NCBI RefSeq assembly: GCF_030814225.1
Contig: NZ_JAUSUR010000002.1
Location: 372,001-436,000, forward strand
From: Breznakia pachnodae
Lineage (GTDB): Bacteria; Bacillota_I; Bacilli_A; Erysipelotrichales; Erysipelotrichaceae
Reading direction: 5' to 3'
Length of the DNA: 64,000 bases
Shown here: in pieces, positions 33,692-43,210 of the stretch
Position numbering within the stretch: position 1 is the first letter of the stretch
Layout of the letters: the number at the start of each line of letters is the position of its first letter
Notes under the pieces: model-generated
What the model was told of the DNA's origin: nothing
The model's input: only the letters and a program-made list of their open reading frames with translations
The model's database searches: none
Made by a program: the position numbers and the translations under genes

Positions 33692-35158
33692 ATGAAAAAA
33701 ATAAAGGAACGTCAGGTAATTCTGATAATAAGCTTGCTTGCGGGAATCCTGCTTGCTTATATCTTATTTGATGGAATTTTTCAGTATGCAGAACTTTCAG
33801 AATTAATTGATAAGCCATTTTTCAGTAAATTGCAAAGTACATTTCCATACTTTTTAGTTTTAGTGACAATTGATGTAATTACAATTTGGTTTATGTACGA
33901 TCTATTTAAAATAAGAAAAAAGAATGGAAGTATAAAATATAATAAACTTCTAGGAACAGGTATATTTCAACTACTGCTAGAACTTCCATACTATTTCATT
34001 TTGTTTTTTCTTAGTAGTGAAGTCGTTGGATCATATTTTCGAATATTTGCTTGGTACAATACATATGATTATTTAAGAATAGCTTTCTATATATATTGTA
34101 TAGGGTTAATTATTAAAGCTATTATGATTTTATTGAGTTTCAAAATACAAGAAGATTCAGCAAATAAAATAATCGATAATCGAAAAATGAAAATTATAAG
34201 ATTAATAGGAGCGTTTTGTTATGGTGGATTAATTTTTATAATGTTTTTAATTCCATCTGTTTTATTGAAAAAAGAAATTGAAATTAATATACCTTTAGAC
34301 GACTATTCTGTTTTTGAAGGAGAAAATGGACAAGGATATACATTATTTATATATGATTATTATAAATGTTTTGATGATGAGTATGAAATATGGGAAGATG
34401 AAGAAGATATGAATATGGTATTAGCTTATCGTTATTTGTACCGTAGCGAAATAGAAATAATTAGCAAAAACAATGGTGAATTATCAAATGGAGATACTGT
34501 TGAAATAAAGTGGAACAAAGACAATAAGCCAATCGATTATGGAATAAAAATAAAGGCAAATAGTAATACAGCAAGTTTTATTGTAAAAGGACTAAAGACC
34601 AAAGTATTTATAGATGAGTTAAAAGATGAGCAAAAAGCAACAGTAAATGAGAAACTTAATGAATATGTAGAAAGCCAAGCGTTTATTGAATCAGTTAATC
34701 AATTTAAGAAAACGGAAGATTTGGATTTTAAGTTAGTCTCTATGAAACAAACATCTGTAATTAGTGAAGAATTTTTAAAAGATGATTTAATCACAAAAAA
34801 TAATGTTTTAAGTGTATATGAAAATGCATATACAAATAGAGGAAAATCTTCAGACATGAAAAAAGGAGATGCAACAGATTATTATATTTATGAAGTAATT
34901 TTAGAAAATCCAAAAACACTTGAGAAAAAATATTACTATGTTGCATGTGAAATACAAGTAGTCACAGATGATATAGTCGAGGAACAATCATTTGATAAAA
35001 TAGAATTTAATCTATATAAGGTTATGATTGCAGATGCTGTGCAAAAGGATGAAAACCTTCTAGAAGGAGAAATAGAGAATAGTTATATAGAAAAAGATAA
35101 TGTTAAGTTAGTGCTAAAGTCTGTTAATTCTGAAGCCGAGATAATATATTTTAAATAA
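33692..35158 (+). CDS. Tandem membrane protein A: four membrane segments plus NGD-type extracellular domain (short form)
   Basis: The 488-residue protein has membrane segments at about residues 7-30, 48-66, 88-110 and 125-150, then a fifth (LIGAFCYGGLIFIMFLIPSVLL, about 170-192). The large extracellular region has the order FEGENGQGYTLF, IISKNNGELSNGDTVEIKWN, ASFIVKGLKTKVF. A second part (GDATDYYIYEVILENPKTLEKKYYYVACEIQV) is also shared with the next two genes. Unlike them it ends at residue 488 and lacks the C-terminal module. Family unknown. Its first 110 nt are strikingly similar to those of 37291. Confidence 0.75.
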   Translation: MKKIKERQVILIISLLAGILLAYILFDGIFQYAELSELIDKPFFSKLQSTFPYFLVLVTIDVITIWFMYDLFKIRKKNGSIKYNKLLGTGIFQLLLELPYYFILFFLSSEVVGSYFRIFAWYNTYDYLRIAFYIYCIGLIIKAIMILLSFKIQEDSANKIIDNRKMKIIRLIGAFCYGGLIFIMFLIPSVLLKKEIEINIPLDDYSVFEGENGQGYTLFIYDYYKCFDDEYEIWEDEEDMNMVLAYRYLYRSEIEIISKNNGELSNGDTVEIKWNKDNKPIDYGIKIKANSNTASFIVKGLKTKVFIDELKDEQKATVNEKLNEYVESQAFIESVNQFKKTEDLDFKLVSMKQTSVISEEFLKDDLITKNNVLSVYENAYTNRGKSSDMKKGDATDYYIYEVILENPKTLEKKYYYVACEIQVVTDDIVEEQSFDKIEFNLYKVMIADAVQKDENLLEGEIENSYIEKDNVKLVLKSVNSEAEIIYFK

Positions 35159-35174
35159 AATTTGGTATGAATGT

Positions 35175-35201
35175 ATAGATTTATTATAATAATAAATCTA
35201 T
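35175..35201 (+). other. Hairpin between tandem membrane protein genes A and B
   Basis: ATAGATTTATT and AATAAATCTAT pair perfectly around ATAAT, with no U-run after it. It may be a weak terminator or an mRNA-stabilising structure; 35202-35286 is AT-rich with no other feature. Confidence 0.45.
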
Positions 35202-35286
35202 TCGTGGAGTTCGATAATATAATATAATATGATATAAAAAAGAAATATAGTATTTAGAAAAACAGTTAAAATATGGGAGAGTTTAA

Positions 35287-37227
35287 ATGAAAAGAATTAA
35301 TAGACTATCAATTCTTATGTTAGTTGGGTTATTAATAAGCATAGGAATCTTATTTCATTATTATGAAGGGATTTTTAGTTATCAAGGTATATCAGAAATA
35401 CTGTTTGCACCAATGTATGAAGGTAATAAAATTGAAATTTTTATATGGATGGGTACTTTTGCATTAAGTTCTATTAATATTTATACCATTTATAAAACTC
35501 TTGCTTTGAAAAAAAATAAGAATTCAAACAGGTACCTCATGATTCTTATTTTTCTAGTAATTCAATGCTTACTGGAATTATCAGTGTATTATATTATATT
35601 TTTCTTAAATGTTGATATTCTCAAAAGTGAATGGAGTATTTTTGCATGGTACAATATGTACGATAGTTTTCACTTAGCATTTTATATATTATTGGTATCA
35701 ATTTTATCAAGATTATTACTAATTATTTTATGCTTTAAAATTAAGGATGAAGAAATAAAGCAAACAAATAGTGATTATTTAGTTCATAGTATAATATTTC
35801 TTCTAGCCTATGGTGGAATTATCGTTTCTCTGTCATTTTTACAAACAAGTATCATAAAAAAAGAAATCACACTTAATATAGATTTAAATGTAGATTTTGT
35901 TTTTTCAGGACAGAATGGATATGGAACAGTAGATGTAACAAATAAAGAAACTAGATATTCTCCTTATCAATATCTACATTCGAGTGATTTTGAATTATGG
36001 AATGATAAAATGAGTATTGAAGATATTATGGTGTATCGATATAAAGATGTTGCACAAGTAGAAGTGATTGACAAAAATAATGGAAAGTTATCAAATGGTG
36101 ACGAGGGTAGTATTCAATGGGCAAAAGAAAAAAATATAACATTATCAAAAGAATTAAATATCAATGCTATATCTGAACCAGTAACTTTTAAAGTATCAGG
36201 GCTATCAACAACAGTTTTTAATTTGGAGAGTCTTACAAATGAACAGCAGCAAACCTTAGAAGAAAAGATAGAAGAGTATGAATCAGGAACAGAATTCAAA
36301 GAAAAACTAATTAATCAAAAAGTTGAACAAGACAAAGAGTATGAGTTTGAAAGTGTTAGAAAAATTGCTGTTATTAGTAAAACTAATCCTCTCGATGAAG
36401 AAACTGATATAGAAAATATTGTAAGCTTGAATCGTGATATGAATTACAATGATTATTACGGAAGAAAAGAAGGAGATATAGAAAACTACTATATTTACGA
36501 AGTAATATATAATTTACCTACAAACGATGAAAAGAAATATTATTATTTAGCATGTAATATTAAAGTTATATGCGAAAATATTGATGAGGAATACTCTTTT
36601 GATAATATAGAGTTATTTATTTATAAACAAAAAGTATCAACATATCAATTGATTATTGAGGAAATAGTGAAAGAATTTCAGGAATATCACGAAAATGAAA
36701 AACTTGTATTTTTAAAATCGAAAGAGACAATAACATATGAAGATAATGGAATTTTTCCAGGGAATTGGGATAGTAATCAGATTAAATTTAATGATATTAT
36801 TATAGAGTTTCCAGTGAAAGTCTCTGATTTTAAAGCAACAGGATATGACATTGGCATAGGTGATGAACACAGCATTGCGCCATATGAAATCACAAACGAC
36901 TATATCTTAGAAAAAGGAGAATTTAATAAGATTCAGGTAGTTCTTCAGAATACATCAGATAAAAATCAGTATCCAAATGATTGTAATATTTCTTCTATAT
37001 ATTTAGAGAGTTTTTATTTGGAAGATGAAATTATTTATTTTCCAGGAGGATTTACACTGAATTCATCTGCATCGAATATGAGATCAGCTTATGGTGAGCC
37101 TAAAAAAGTAAAAATAATTAATGGAATAGTTTATTTCACTTATGAAAGTGATAATGCAGAATTAACATTATCTTACTCAGGGGGAAAACTAAATTCTTAT
37201 CTGCTAGAGATAAAGGAAAATGAATAA
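35287..37227 (+). CDS. Tandem membrane protein B: NGD-type domain plus C-terminal module
   Basis: The 646-residue paralogue of A has the same membrane arrangement (five segments to about residue 195) and the extracellular order FSGQNGYGTVDV, VIDKNNGKLSNGDEGSIQW, VTFKVSGLSTTVF, GDIENYYIYEVIYNLPTNDEKKYYYLACNIKV. It also has a C-terminal module (about 480-646) with FPGNWDSNQIKFNDIIIEFP and YFPGGFTLNSSASNMRSAYGEPKKV. The same module closes 37291 and the lipoprotein at 54481. Function unknown; an envelope or surface role is inferred from topology. The ribosome site GGGAGAG is moderate. Confidence 0.75.
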   Translation: MKRINRLSILMLVGLLISIGILFHYYEGIFSYQGISEILFAPMYEGNKIEIFIWMGTFALSSINIYTIYKTLALKKNKNSNRYLMILIFLVIQCLLELSVYYIIFFLNVDILKSEWSIFAWYNMYDSFHLAFYILLVSILSRLLLIILCFKIKDEEIKQTNSDYLVHSIIFLLAYGGIIVSLSFLQTSIIKKEITLNIDLNVDFVFSGQNGYGTVDVTNKETRYSPYQYLHSSDFELWNDKMSIEDIMVYRYKDVAQVEVIDKNNGKLSNGDEGSIQWAKEKNITLSKELNINAISEPVTFKVSGLSTTVFNLESLTNEQQQTLEEKIEEYESGTEFKEKLINQKVEQDKEYEFESVRKIAVISKTNPLDEETDIENIVSLNRDMNYNDYYGRKEGDIENYYIYEVIYNLPTNDEKKYYYLACNIKVICENIDEEYSFDNIELFIYKQKVSTYQLIIEEIVKEFQEYHENEKLVFLKSKETITYEDNGIFPGNWDSNQIKFNDIIIEFPVKVSDFKATGYDIGIGDEHSIAPYEITNDYILEKGEFNKIQVVLQNTSDKNQYPNDCNISSIYLESFYLEDEIIYFPGGFTLNSSASNMRSAYGEPKKVKIINGIVYFTYESDNAELTLSYSGGKLNSYLLEIKENE

Positions 37228-37290
37228 ATTTATAAGAATTGTTTATATTTCAGAGTTAACTCATTTGTTAACGAATAATTTGGAGGGAAT

Positions 37291-39213
37291 ATGAAAAAGA
37301 AAAAAGGGATTCAAATATCTTTGATAATAAGTTTGCTTGCGGGAATCTGGCTTGCTTATATCTTATTTAATGGAATTTTTAAGTATGGTGAACTTTCAAA
37401 TCTTTTTGGTGAGCCATTTTATTATGCAAATCATCATATAACAGATTATGTACTTCTTTTACTAATAATGAGTAGTATAACTGTTTATTTTGTTTATCAA
37501 ACCTATATAACCAGAGATGAAAAAGGTAATATAAAATACCTCAAGATGTTAATAATAAGTATTATTCAGTCGGTTTTAGAATTCTCAGTATATTTTATTT
37601 TGTTTTTTTTAGAAAATGATGTTCTTAGTACAAGTTATCAAGTTTTTGCCTGGTACAATGCTTATGATTTTATAAAAATAGCTTATTATTTATTTTGCTT
37701 TAGTTTTCTCTTAAAAATAATCATTATTATTAAGAGTATGAAAATGGAAGAACCACATAATTATTTGGATGATGAAAAGTTAAAATATAGAAGCAAAAGT
37801 ATTATAGTGGGATATGGATTGTTATTAGTTATATTGTATATTTTCCCCTCATTTGCGATAAAAAGAGAAATTATATTAAATATACCTTTTGAAGAACAAA
37901 TGCGTTTTGTAGGTTATAATGGTGAGGGAAATATGATATTTGATGATGATAATGGTTTCTTTTCTTTCAATGAGTATTATGTATGGGAGGAAACGAAAGA
38001 TATGAATGAAGTACTAAAAAGTTGTTATGCTTCATCAGGAGATGCAGAAATAATAAGTAATAATAATGGTAAATTGAAGAACGGTGATAAAGTAGATATT
38101 CGATGGAAAGAAAAAACAGAAAATACTGAATCGGAACTTAATATTAAAATTAATAGTGAAATATCAACATATACCGTAGAAGGACTCCCTGAAAAAGTAT
38201 TATTTGAAGATCTAACTGATAGCCAAAGAGATGCTGTTGAAGCAATATTAGGTGAGTATATTAATAGTGAAGAATGGGATAATGACATGATGTCTAAACT
38301 TGATGTAGATCATGAAAATTATGAAATAGAATCTGTAGATAAACTAATGATTGTAGATAGTGAATATCTATATGATAATTCACTGCCAAATGACAATATA
38401 TTGAATAAATTATATGCAAACAATTCTTCTGAGGAATTTAATTATAGTAAAGGTGATATTGATGAAGTACTTGTATATGAAATAGTATTAAAACATCCTA
38501 CGAATGACAATAAAGTATATTACTATGTTGGATGTAATTTGAGTAAATTATCTGGAACTATAGTGAATGAGCAATCATTAAATGATATTAGTATGAAAAC
38601 AACACTTCTAACATATTCATCAACTCAAATGAATTATGATTCTATAGTAGCTAATGAAAGTAATAATATAATTAAAATAAAAACAATTTATACTTATGAT
38701 ATTGATACAGATAAGTTTCCTGCAACATGGGATAGCAGGCAAATTATGATTAATGGTGAAGTTATAGCTATGCCTGCTAATATTTCTAACTTTAATGATA
38801 TGGGATATGATTTTAATTCTTCTGATAAGGAAAAAAGACTGAAGTCAAAAGATAGTGTATTTTCAATAGAACTTAATAATGATGATAATGAGGTAATTAC
38901 TGCAACGCTTTATAATGCATCTGATAGTGAAGCAGATATAAGAGACTGTACGTTTCTATCACTAATTGTAGATGAAAATAGTGGTGAAGTATATCTTCCT
39001 GGTGGCTTTCGGATAGGTTCTTCTATACGTGATATAAGAATGCTATATGGTACTCCTTATGATGTAATCGTTGATGATTCAAAAGAAAAACTAGTATATA
39101 GTAGTGATTGGGGAATGATAGATATTGACTTTAATAATGGTAAACTAGAGCAATATAAAATAGTGATAAACTTTGAAAATGCGAAATTATCAAATGATAA
39201 TAAAGATGAATAA
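37291..39213 (+). CDS. Tandem membrane protein C: NGD-type domain plus C-terminal module
   Basis: The 640-residue paralogue has five membrane segments, then FVGYNGEGNMIF, IISNNNGKLKNGDKVDIRWK, STYTVEGLPEKVLF, GDIDEVLVYEIVLKHPTNDNKVYYYVGCNLSK, and the C-terminal module FPATWDSRQIMINGEVIAMP ... VYLPGGFRIGSSIRDIRMLYGTP. At the DNA level its ribosome site and first codons (AATAATTTGGAGGGAATATG and about 80 nt of the first membrane segment) are nearly those of gene A. The rest has diverged, which suggests recent local gene conversion or duplication. Function unknown. Confidence 0.75.
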   Translation: MKKKKGIQISLIISLLAGIWLAYILFNGIFKYGELSNLFGEPFYYANHHITDYVLLLLIMSSITVYFVYQTYITRDEKGNIKYLKMLIISIIQSVLEFSVYFILFFLENDVLSTSYQVFAWYNAYDFIKIAYYLFCFSFLLKIIIIIKSMKMEEPHNYLDDEKLKYRSKSIIVGYGLLLVILYIFPSFAIKREIILNIPFEEQMRFVGYNGEGNMIFDDDNGFFSFNEYYVWEETKDMNEVLKSCYASSGDAEIISNNNGKLKNGDKVDIRWKEKTENTESELNIKINSEISTYTVEGLPEKVLFEDLTDSQRDAVEAILGEYINSEEWDNDMMSKLDVDHENYEIESVDKLMIVDSEYLYDNSLPNDNILNKLYANNSSEEFNYSKGDIDEVLVYEIVLKHPTNDNKVYYYVGCNLSKLSGTIVNEQSLNDISMKTTLLTYSSTQMNYDSIVANESNNIIKIKTIYTYDIDTDKFPATWDSRQIMINGEVIAMPANISNFNDMGYDFNSSDKEKRLKSKDSVFSIELNNDDNEVITATLYNASDSEADIRDCTFLSLIVDENSGEVYLPGGFRIGSSIRDIRMLYGTPYDVIVDDSKEKLVYSSDWGMIDIDFNNGKLEQYKIVINFENAKLSNDNKDE

Positions 39214-39302
39214 AAAGTAAGGAAATCTATGATTATTTAAGGAATGATTTTCTGTAATACTATGCTAGATTAAATTAATATGTTAAGAATTTGTAAATTT
39301 GT

Positions 39303-39330
39303 TTTACATTTGCTGAAAGTATGATAGAAT
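39303..39330 (+). promoter_or_regulatory. Promoter of the riboswitch/P-type ATPase unit
   Basis: TTTACA (39303-39308), a 16-nt spacer and TAGAAT (39325-39330), preceded by TGA as an extended -10. Confidence 0.75.
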
Positions 39331-39336
39331 AAACAC

Positions 39337-39425
39337 ATTGATAAGGGAGTAGTCGCACGAATATGTGTGATTTAGTCAACATCACGAAATGGAAATTTCT
39401 GGCTAAATTTTAAAGACAAGACTTA
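39337..39425 (+). ncRNA. yybP-ykoY (manganese) riboswitch aptamer
   Basis: The conserved pieces of the yybP-ykoY aptamer appear in order: AAGGGAGTAG (39343-39352), the short helix GCAC/GTGT, TTTAGTCAACAT (39371-39382) whose TTTAG pairs with CTAAA at 39403-39407, and the closing GACAAGACT (39415-39423). This class senses Mn2+ and usually precedes exporters such as MntP or cation P-type ATPases. The 3' end overlaps a terminator, as expected for transcriptional control. Identification is by eye; a covariance-model search would confirm it. Confidence 0.82.
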
Positions 39426-39458
39426 TTAGAAGCTGATGCTTTTAATGAGTCTTTTTTT
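39419..39458 (+). terminator. Expression-platform terminator of the yybP-ykoY riboswitch
   Basis: AGACTTATTAGAAGC (39419-39433) pairs with GCTTTTAATGAGTCT (39438-39452) and is followed by TTTTTT. Its 5' arm is part of the aptamer's closing sequence, so Mn2+ binding should free the RNA from termination. Confidence 0.85.
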
Positions 39459-39487
39459 ATTAAGAGTGTCATGAAGGAGGACTAGAG

Positions 39488-42082
39488 TTGAAGAAATTTG
39501 TAAATTTGAATTTGATGGAAGTACTGGAAGATGTACAATCTTCCAAAGAAGGGATCACAGATGAAGAGGCGCAGGTTCGATTAGAACGTGACGGTAAAAA
39601 CAAATTAGAAAGTGAAAAACCACCAGGAGCACTGAAAATATTTATATCACAATTTTCAGATTTATTGGTTATTGTACTTCTAATTGCTAGTGTGATTTCA
39701 ATGTTTGTTGGTGAACTGGAAAGTTCAATTGTAATTCTTGTTGTAGTTACAATTAATTCTATCTTAGGTACGGTACAAACATTAAAAGCACAAAAGTCTC
39801 TGGATAGTTTAAAGAAATTATCTACACCATATACCAGAGTGCTGCGTAATGGTGTTGTAAAAGAAATAAAGTCAGATGAACTTGTTGTTGGAGATGTATG
39901 TCTGGTTGAAGCAGGTGATGTCATTAGTGCAGATGGAAGAGTCATTGATTCTTTCTCATTACAGGTGAATGAATCATCACTGACTGGTGAAGCAGAAAGC
40001 GTTGAAAAGCATAATCAACAAATTCTAGAAGAGAATTGTCCAATTGGTGACCAGAAGAATATGGTCTTCTCAAGTAGTCTTGTAACTTATGGTAGAGGTA
40101 AAATAGTTATTACTAGTACTGGAATGGATACAGAGATTGGGCGAATTGCTACGCTGATGAATCAGACACAGGAGAAACGTACTCCATTACAACGTAATCT
40201 TGATGATTTCTCTAAGAAGTTATCATTTGCGATTATCGCAATTTGTATTGGTGTATTTGGATTAAGCATGCTTCGTGGCGAAACATTGATTGATGCATTT
40301 ATGTTTGCGGTTGCGCTTGCAGTAGCAGCAATACCAGAAGCACTTGCTTCCATTGTAACAATCGTATTATCAATCAGTACACAGAAGATGGTAAAAGAAC
40401 ATGCCATTATGAAAAACATCAACGCAGTAGAAACATTGGGATGTGTTTCAATTATCTGTAGTGATAAAACAGGAACATTAACGCAAAATAAAATGAGTGT
40501 GGAAAGTGTATACATCAATGGTGAATTAGTTCACCATGATGCAATTGATCCACAAAATCAAGATTTGCGTTTGTTATCATTGATTGGAACCTTGTGTAGT
40601 GATGCAACAATTTCAGGTGATCAAAGAATTGGAGATCCAACGGAACTTGCATTGATTGATTTCGCTCGTACCTTTGGGATGAACGAAACAGAAACAAGAG
40701 AACAGTTCTATCGAGTGAAAGAGTTGCCATTTGATTCGGTTCGTAAATTAATGACGACACTTAATAATGTTCATGGAAAGAAGATTATGTATGTAAAAGG
40801 AGCCCCTGATGAACTTCTGAAAGTATGTACAAAATATTATTTCCAGGGTAAAGAGGAATTACTAAGTGATGAAGTAATTTCTGATATAGGAAGGCAAAAC
40901 GAAGAGTTTGCGAAAAAGGGTGAACGGGTTCTGGCATTTGCATACCGTGAGTTTGATGAAGATGAACTTACAATGGAAGATGAAAGTGATTTGGTATTCA
41001 CAGGACTTGTTTCGATGATTGATCCTCCAAGAGAGGAAAGTGCACAAGCGGTTGCTGACTGTTATACTGCAGGTATTAAACCAATTATGATTACTGGTGA
41101 CCACAAAGTAACTGCACAGGCAATTGCAACAAGAATTGGTATCTTTAAGGAAGGCGATATCAGTTTGGAAGGTAGAGAATTAGAAGTCATGAACGACGAA
41201 GAGTTGCATGAAAAAATTGAGAAAATCAGTGTTTATGCAAGAGTTGCTCCAGAGCACAAGATAAGAATTGTTGAAGCATGGCAAAGCAGAGGTCACAATG
41301 TTGCGATGACTGGAGATGGAGTAAATGATGCTCCGGCATTAAAACAGGCTGACATTGGTATCGCAATGGGTATCACAGGAACGGAAGTTAGTAAGGATGC
41401 AGCAAGTATGATTCTTACGGATGATAACTTCTCGACAATCGTGAAGGCAGTAGTTACAGGACGTAATGTATATGCAAACATACGTAATGCAATCGCATAT
41501 CTGTTATCAGGTAACTTCTCAGGAATCTTAAGTGTTCTATATTGTACACTTCTTGCATTACCACTTCCCTTCTATCCTGTACATTTATTGTTTATTAACT
41601 TAGTTACTGATAGTCTTCCAGCAATTGCAATTGGAATGGAAAATCCAAATAAATATTTACTATATGAAAAGCCAAGAGCAAAGAATGCTTCTATCTTAGA
41701 TAAAGCAACAATTAAGCAAATTGGATATGAAGGATTAGTAATCGCAATTGCTACAATGGCTGGATTCTACATAGGGCTAGAAACATCAAATGCAATGGGT
41801 ACAACATTTGCATTCGCAGTATTATGTTTGTCTAGATTGTTCCATGGATTTAACTGTAGAAGCAGCAAACCAATTTATAAAGTTGGATTGTTTACAAATA
41901 TGTACAGTATTTATGCATTCTTAGTTGGATATCTATTATTGAATGGGATCTTATTCTTTACGCCACTTCATAGTGTGTTCGCAGTAGCAGCAGTAAGTGG
42001 AATGGATATTCTAATCATTAATGGTTTAGCATTAATACCATCTATTATTATTCAAATTACAAAAGCTATTATGAATAAATAG
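39488..42082 (+). CDS. P-type cation-transporting ATPase (P2 type), probable Mn2+/Ca2+ exporter
   Basis: The 864-residue pump starts at TTG, 7 nt after GGAGG. It has the P2-ATPase landmarks: LTGEAESVEKH (actuator TGE), AVALAVAAIPEALASIVTIVLS (segment 4 with PEAL), CSDKTGTLTQNKM (phosphorylated Asp), FDSVRKLMTTL, YVKGAPDELL (nucleotide domain), MITGDHKVTAQAIA and MTGDGVNDAPALKQADIGIAMGITGTEVSKDAA. About ten membrane segments are present, with NLVTDSLPAIAIGMENP in segment 6. By sequence it is a SERCA/PMR1-like calcium pump. Control by a Mn2+ riboswitch, as for lactococcal YoaB, suggests Mn2+ efflux as its main role. Confidence 0.93.
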   Translation: MKKFVNLNLMEVLEDVQSSKEGITDEEAQVRLERDGKNKLESEKPPGALKIFISQFSDLLVIVLLIASVISMFVGELESSIVILVVVTINSILGTVQTLKAQKSLDSLKKLSTPYTRVLRNGVVKEIKSDELVVGDVCLVEAGDVISADGRVIDSFSLQVNESSLTGEAESVEKHNQQILEENCPIGDQKNMVFSSSLVTYGRGKIVITSTGMDTEIGRIATLMNQTQEKRTPLQRNLDDFSKKLSFAIIAICIGVFGLSMLRGETLIDAFMFAVALAVAAIPEALASIVTIVLSISTQKMVKEHAIMKNINAVETLGCVSIICSDKTGTLTQNKMSVESVYINGELVHHDAIDPQNQDLRLLSLIGTLCSDATISGDQRIGDPTELALIDFARTFGMNETETREQFYRVKELPFDSVRKLMTTLNNVHGKKIMYVKGAPDELLKVCTKYYFQGKEELLSDEVISDIGRQNEEFAKKGERVLAFAYREFDEDELTMEDESDLVFTGLVSMIDPPREESAQAVADCYTAGIKPIMITGDHKVTAQAIATRIGIFKEGDISLEGRELEVMNDEELHEKIEKISVYARVAPEHKIRIVEAWQSRGHNVAMTGDGVNDAPALKQADIGIAMGITGTEVSKDAASMILTDDNFSTIVKAVVTGRNVYANIRNAIAYLLSGNFSGILSVLYCTLLALPLPFYPVHLLFINLVTDSLPAIAIGMENPNKYLLYEKPRAKNASILDKATIKQIGYEGLVIAIATMAGFYIGLETSNAMGTTFAFAVLCLSRLFHGFNCRSSKPIYKVGLFTNMYSIYAFLVGYLLLNGILFFTPLHSVFAVAAVSGMDILIINGLALIPSIIIQITKAIMNK

Positions 42083-42095
42083 GTTATATGACGAG

Positions 42096-42131
42096 GAAGT
42101 TTTATCAAAAAGTGATAGAACTTCTTTTTTT
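42096..42131 (+). terminator. Intrinsic terminator after the P-type ATPase gene
   Basis: GAAGTTTTATCA (42096-42107) pairs with TGATAGAACTTC (42113-42124), with one G-T step, followed by seven T. Confidence 0.9.
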
Positions 42132-42138
42132 GAGACTT

Positions 42139-42168
42139 TTGACAAAAACTGACAGTATATATTATAGA
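42139..42168 (+). promoter_or_regulatory. Promoter of the Hsp70/J/SseB operon
   Basis: TTGACA (42139-42144) and TATAGA (42163-42168) are 18 nt apart. A second candidate, the extended -10 TGTTATAAT ending at about 42216, lies closer to the first gene. No CIRCE (TTAGCACTC-type) repeat is present, so the operon is not obviously HrcA-controlled. Confidence 0.6.
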
Positions 42169-42256
42169 AGTTATAGACAAAAAATTTTAGGTAAATTTAA
42201 AGAGTTTTGTTATAATGAAAAAGATTAACAATGGCTACAAGTTAACGGAGGGGAAT

Positions 42257-43195
42257 ATGATTTTTAATAGTATAGATAATGAGTATTATGAAAATAAAAT
42301 AAATGAAGACGAGAAAACAAAAAAGAAATTACAGAAATTTATAATGAAAGGTTTACTAGTTACAACTGGATGTATTTTGTTTGCAATCATCGGAATTTCT
42401 AATTCAGAACCAGGAACATTAATTACTATAATTTCTGGAATTGCTGTATTTCCAGGAATATCTGCATTTTTTATAACCTTTTTCACAACCATTCAATATT
42501 TAATATTTATAAATGAAATAAAAAAAGAAAAAAATAATTTAAATAATCCACCTATTTTAGAGATAAAAGAAGATGGGTCTTTTGTCTATCAATTATCAAG
42601 TGAGGATCATAAACAACATTTGGATCAAATCAAAGGATATAGAAAAATCAAAAAAAGAACAATTGGTGTTTATATGGAACACTCACTTATTGCAGTAGAT
42701 GGAATATATCGAAATCAACCTAGAACAATAGAGATAAAAAGTGGATTTGAAGAAAAAGAAAAGATTATGGAAATTCTAAACATATATACAGAAATTGCAA
42801 ATGCTGAGAAACCATTTATTAATACATTGAAAGAAGCATTGAGTGTATATAGTGAAAATATAGAATTAATGCTAAATGATATTAATGATATGGATTTCAT
42901 TATGCCAGTAAAGTATAAACTAACAGGATTTGTACATACTGGTTATTATTTACCTTTAGAATATGGAGCATTAGAGGTTGAACTATTTACGAATGAAAAT
43001 AATAAAAACTATGTTTGTATCTATACAACAAAAGAGGAGATGCAAAATAGCGAGAAACAATGTATGCGTACAACATATAGTGATATATTGAAGAAAATTA
43101 TTGATAATACAAGCGATATATTTAAATCAAATCAAATTGATGGAATATTAATTAATAACTATACAGATCATATTAAAATAGATATCGTGAGATAA
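42257..43195 (+). CDS. Membrane-anchored SseB-like protein 1 of the Hsp70 operon
   Basis: GGAGGGG selects the ATG at 42257 (MIFNSIDNEYYENKI..., 312 aa), which aligns with the start of the paralogue at 46306. Two membrane segments (about 29-47 and 55-82) are followed by a PH-like beta region (PPILEIKEDGSFVYQLSS..., about 98-170). The C-terminal part resembles the SseB N-terminal domain: LNDINDMDFIMPVKY, an internal NNKNYVCIYTTKEEMQ, and the closing DGILINNYTDHIKIDIV. In SseB-like proteins this last segment is the GIVINP motif; here it reads GILINN. The role of SseB domains outside type III secretion is unclear. First gene of a tight five-gene operon. Confidence 0.7.
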   Translation: MIFNSIDNEYYENKINEDEKTKKKLQKFIMKGLLVTTGCILFAIIGISNSEPGTLITIISGIAVFPGISAFFITFFTTIQYLIFINEIKKEKNNLNNPPILEIKEDGSFVYQLSSEDHKQHLDQIKGYRKIKKRTIGVYMEHSLIAVDGIYRNQPRTIEIKSGFEEKEKIMEILNIYTEIANAEKPFINTLKEALSVYSENIELMLNDINDMDFIMPVKYKLTGFVHTGYYLPLEYGALEVELFTNENNKNYVCIYTTKEEMQNSEKQCMRTTYSDILKKIIDNTSDIFKSNQIDGILINNYTDHIKIDIVR

Positions 43196-43210
43196 AGAGA
43201 GGGGAAAATT

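Noticed and set aside
37255..37272. GTTAAC...GTTAAC as a terminator or operator before gene C
   Set aside because: Two copies of a self-palindromic hexamer, with no T-run and no recurrence at other promoters; too little to support a call.
39469..39945. 158-codon minus-strand ORF inside the P-type ATPase gene
   Set aside because: Ser/Thr-rich antisense shadow of a strongly supported ATPase frame, with no ribosome site.
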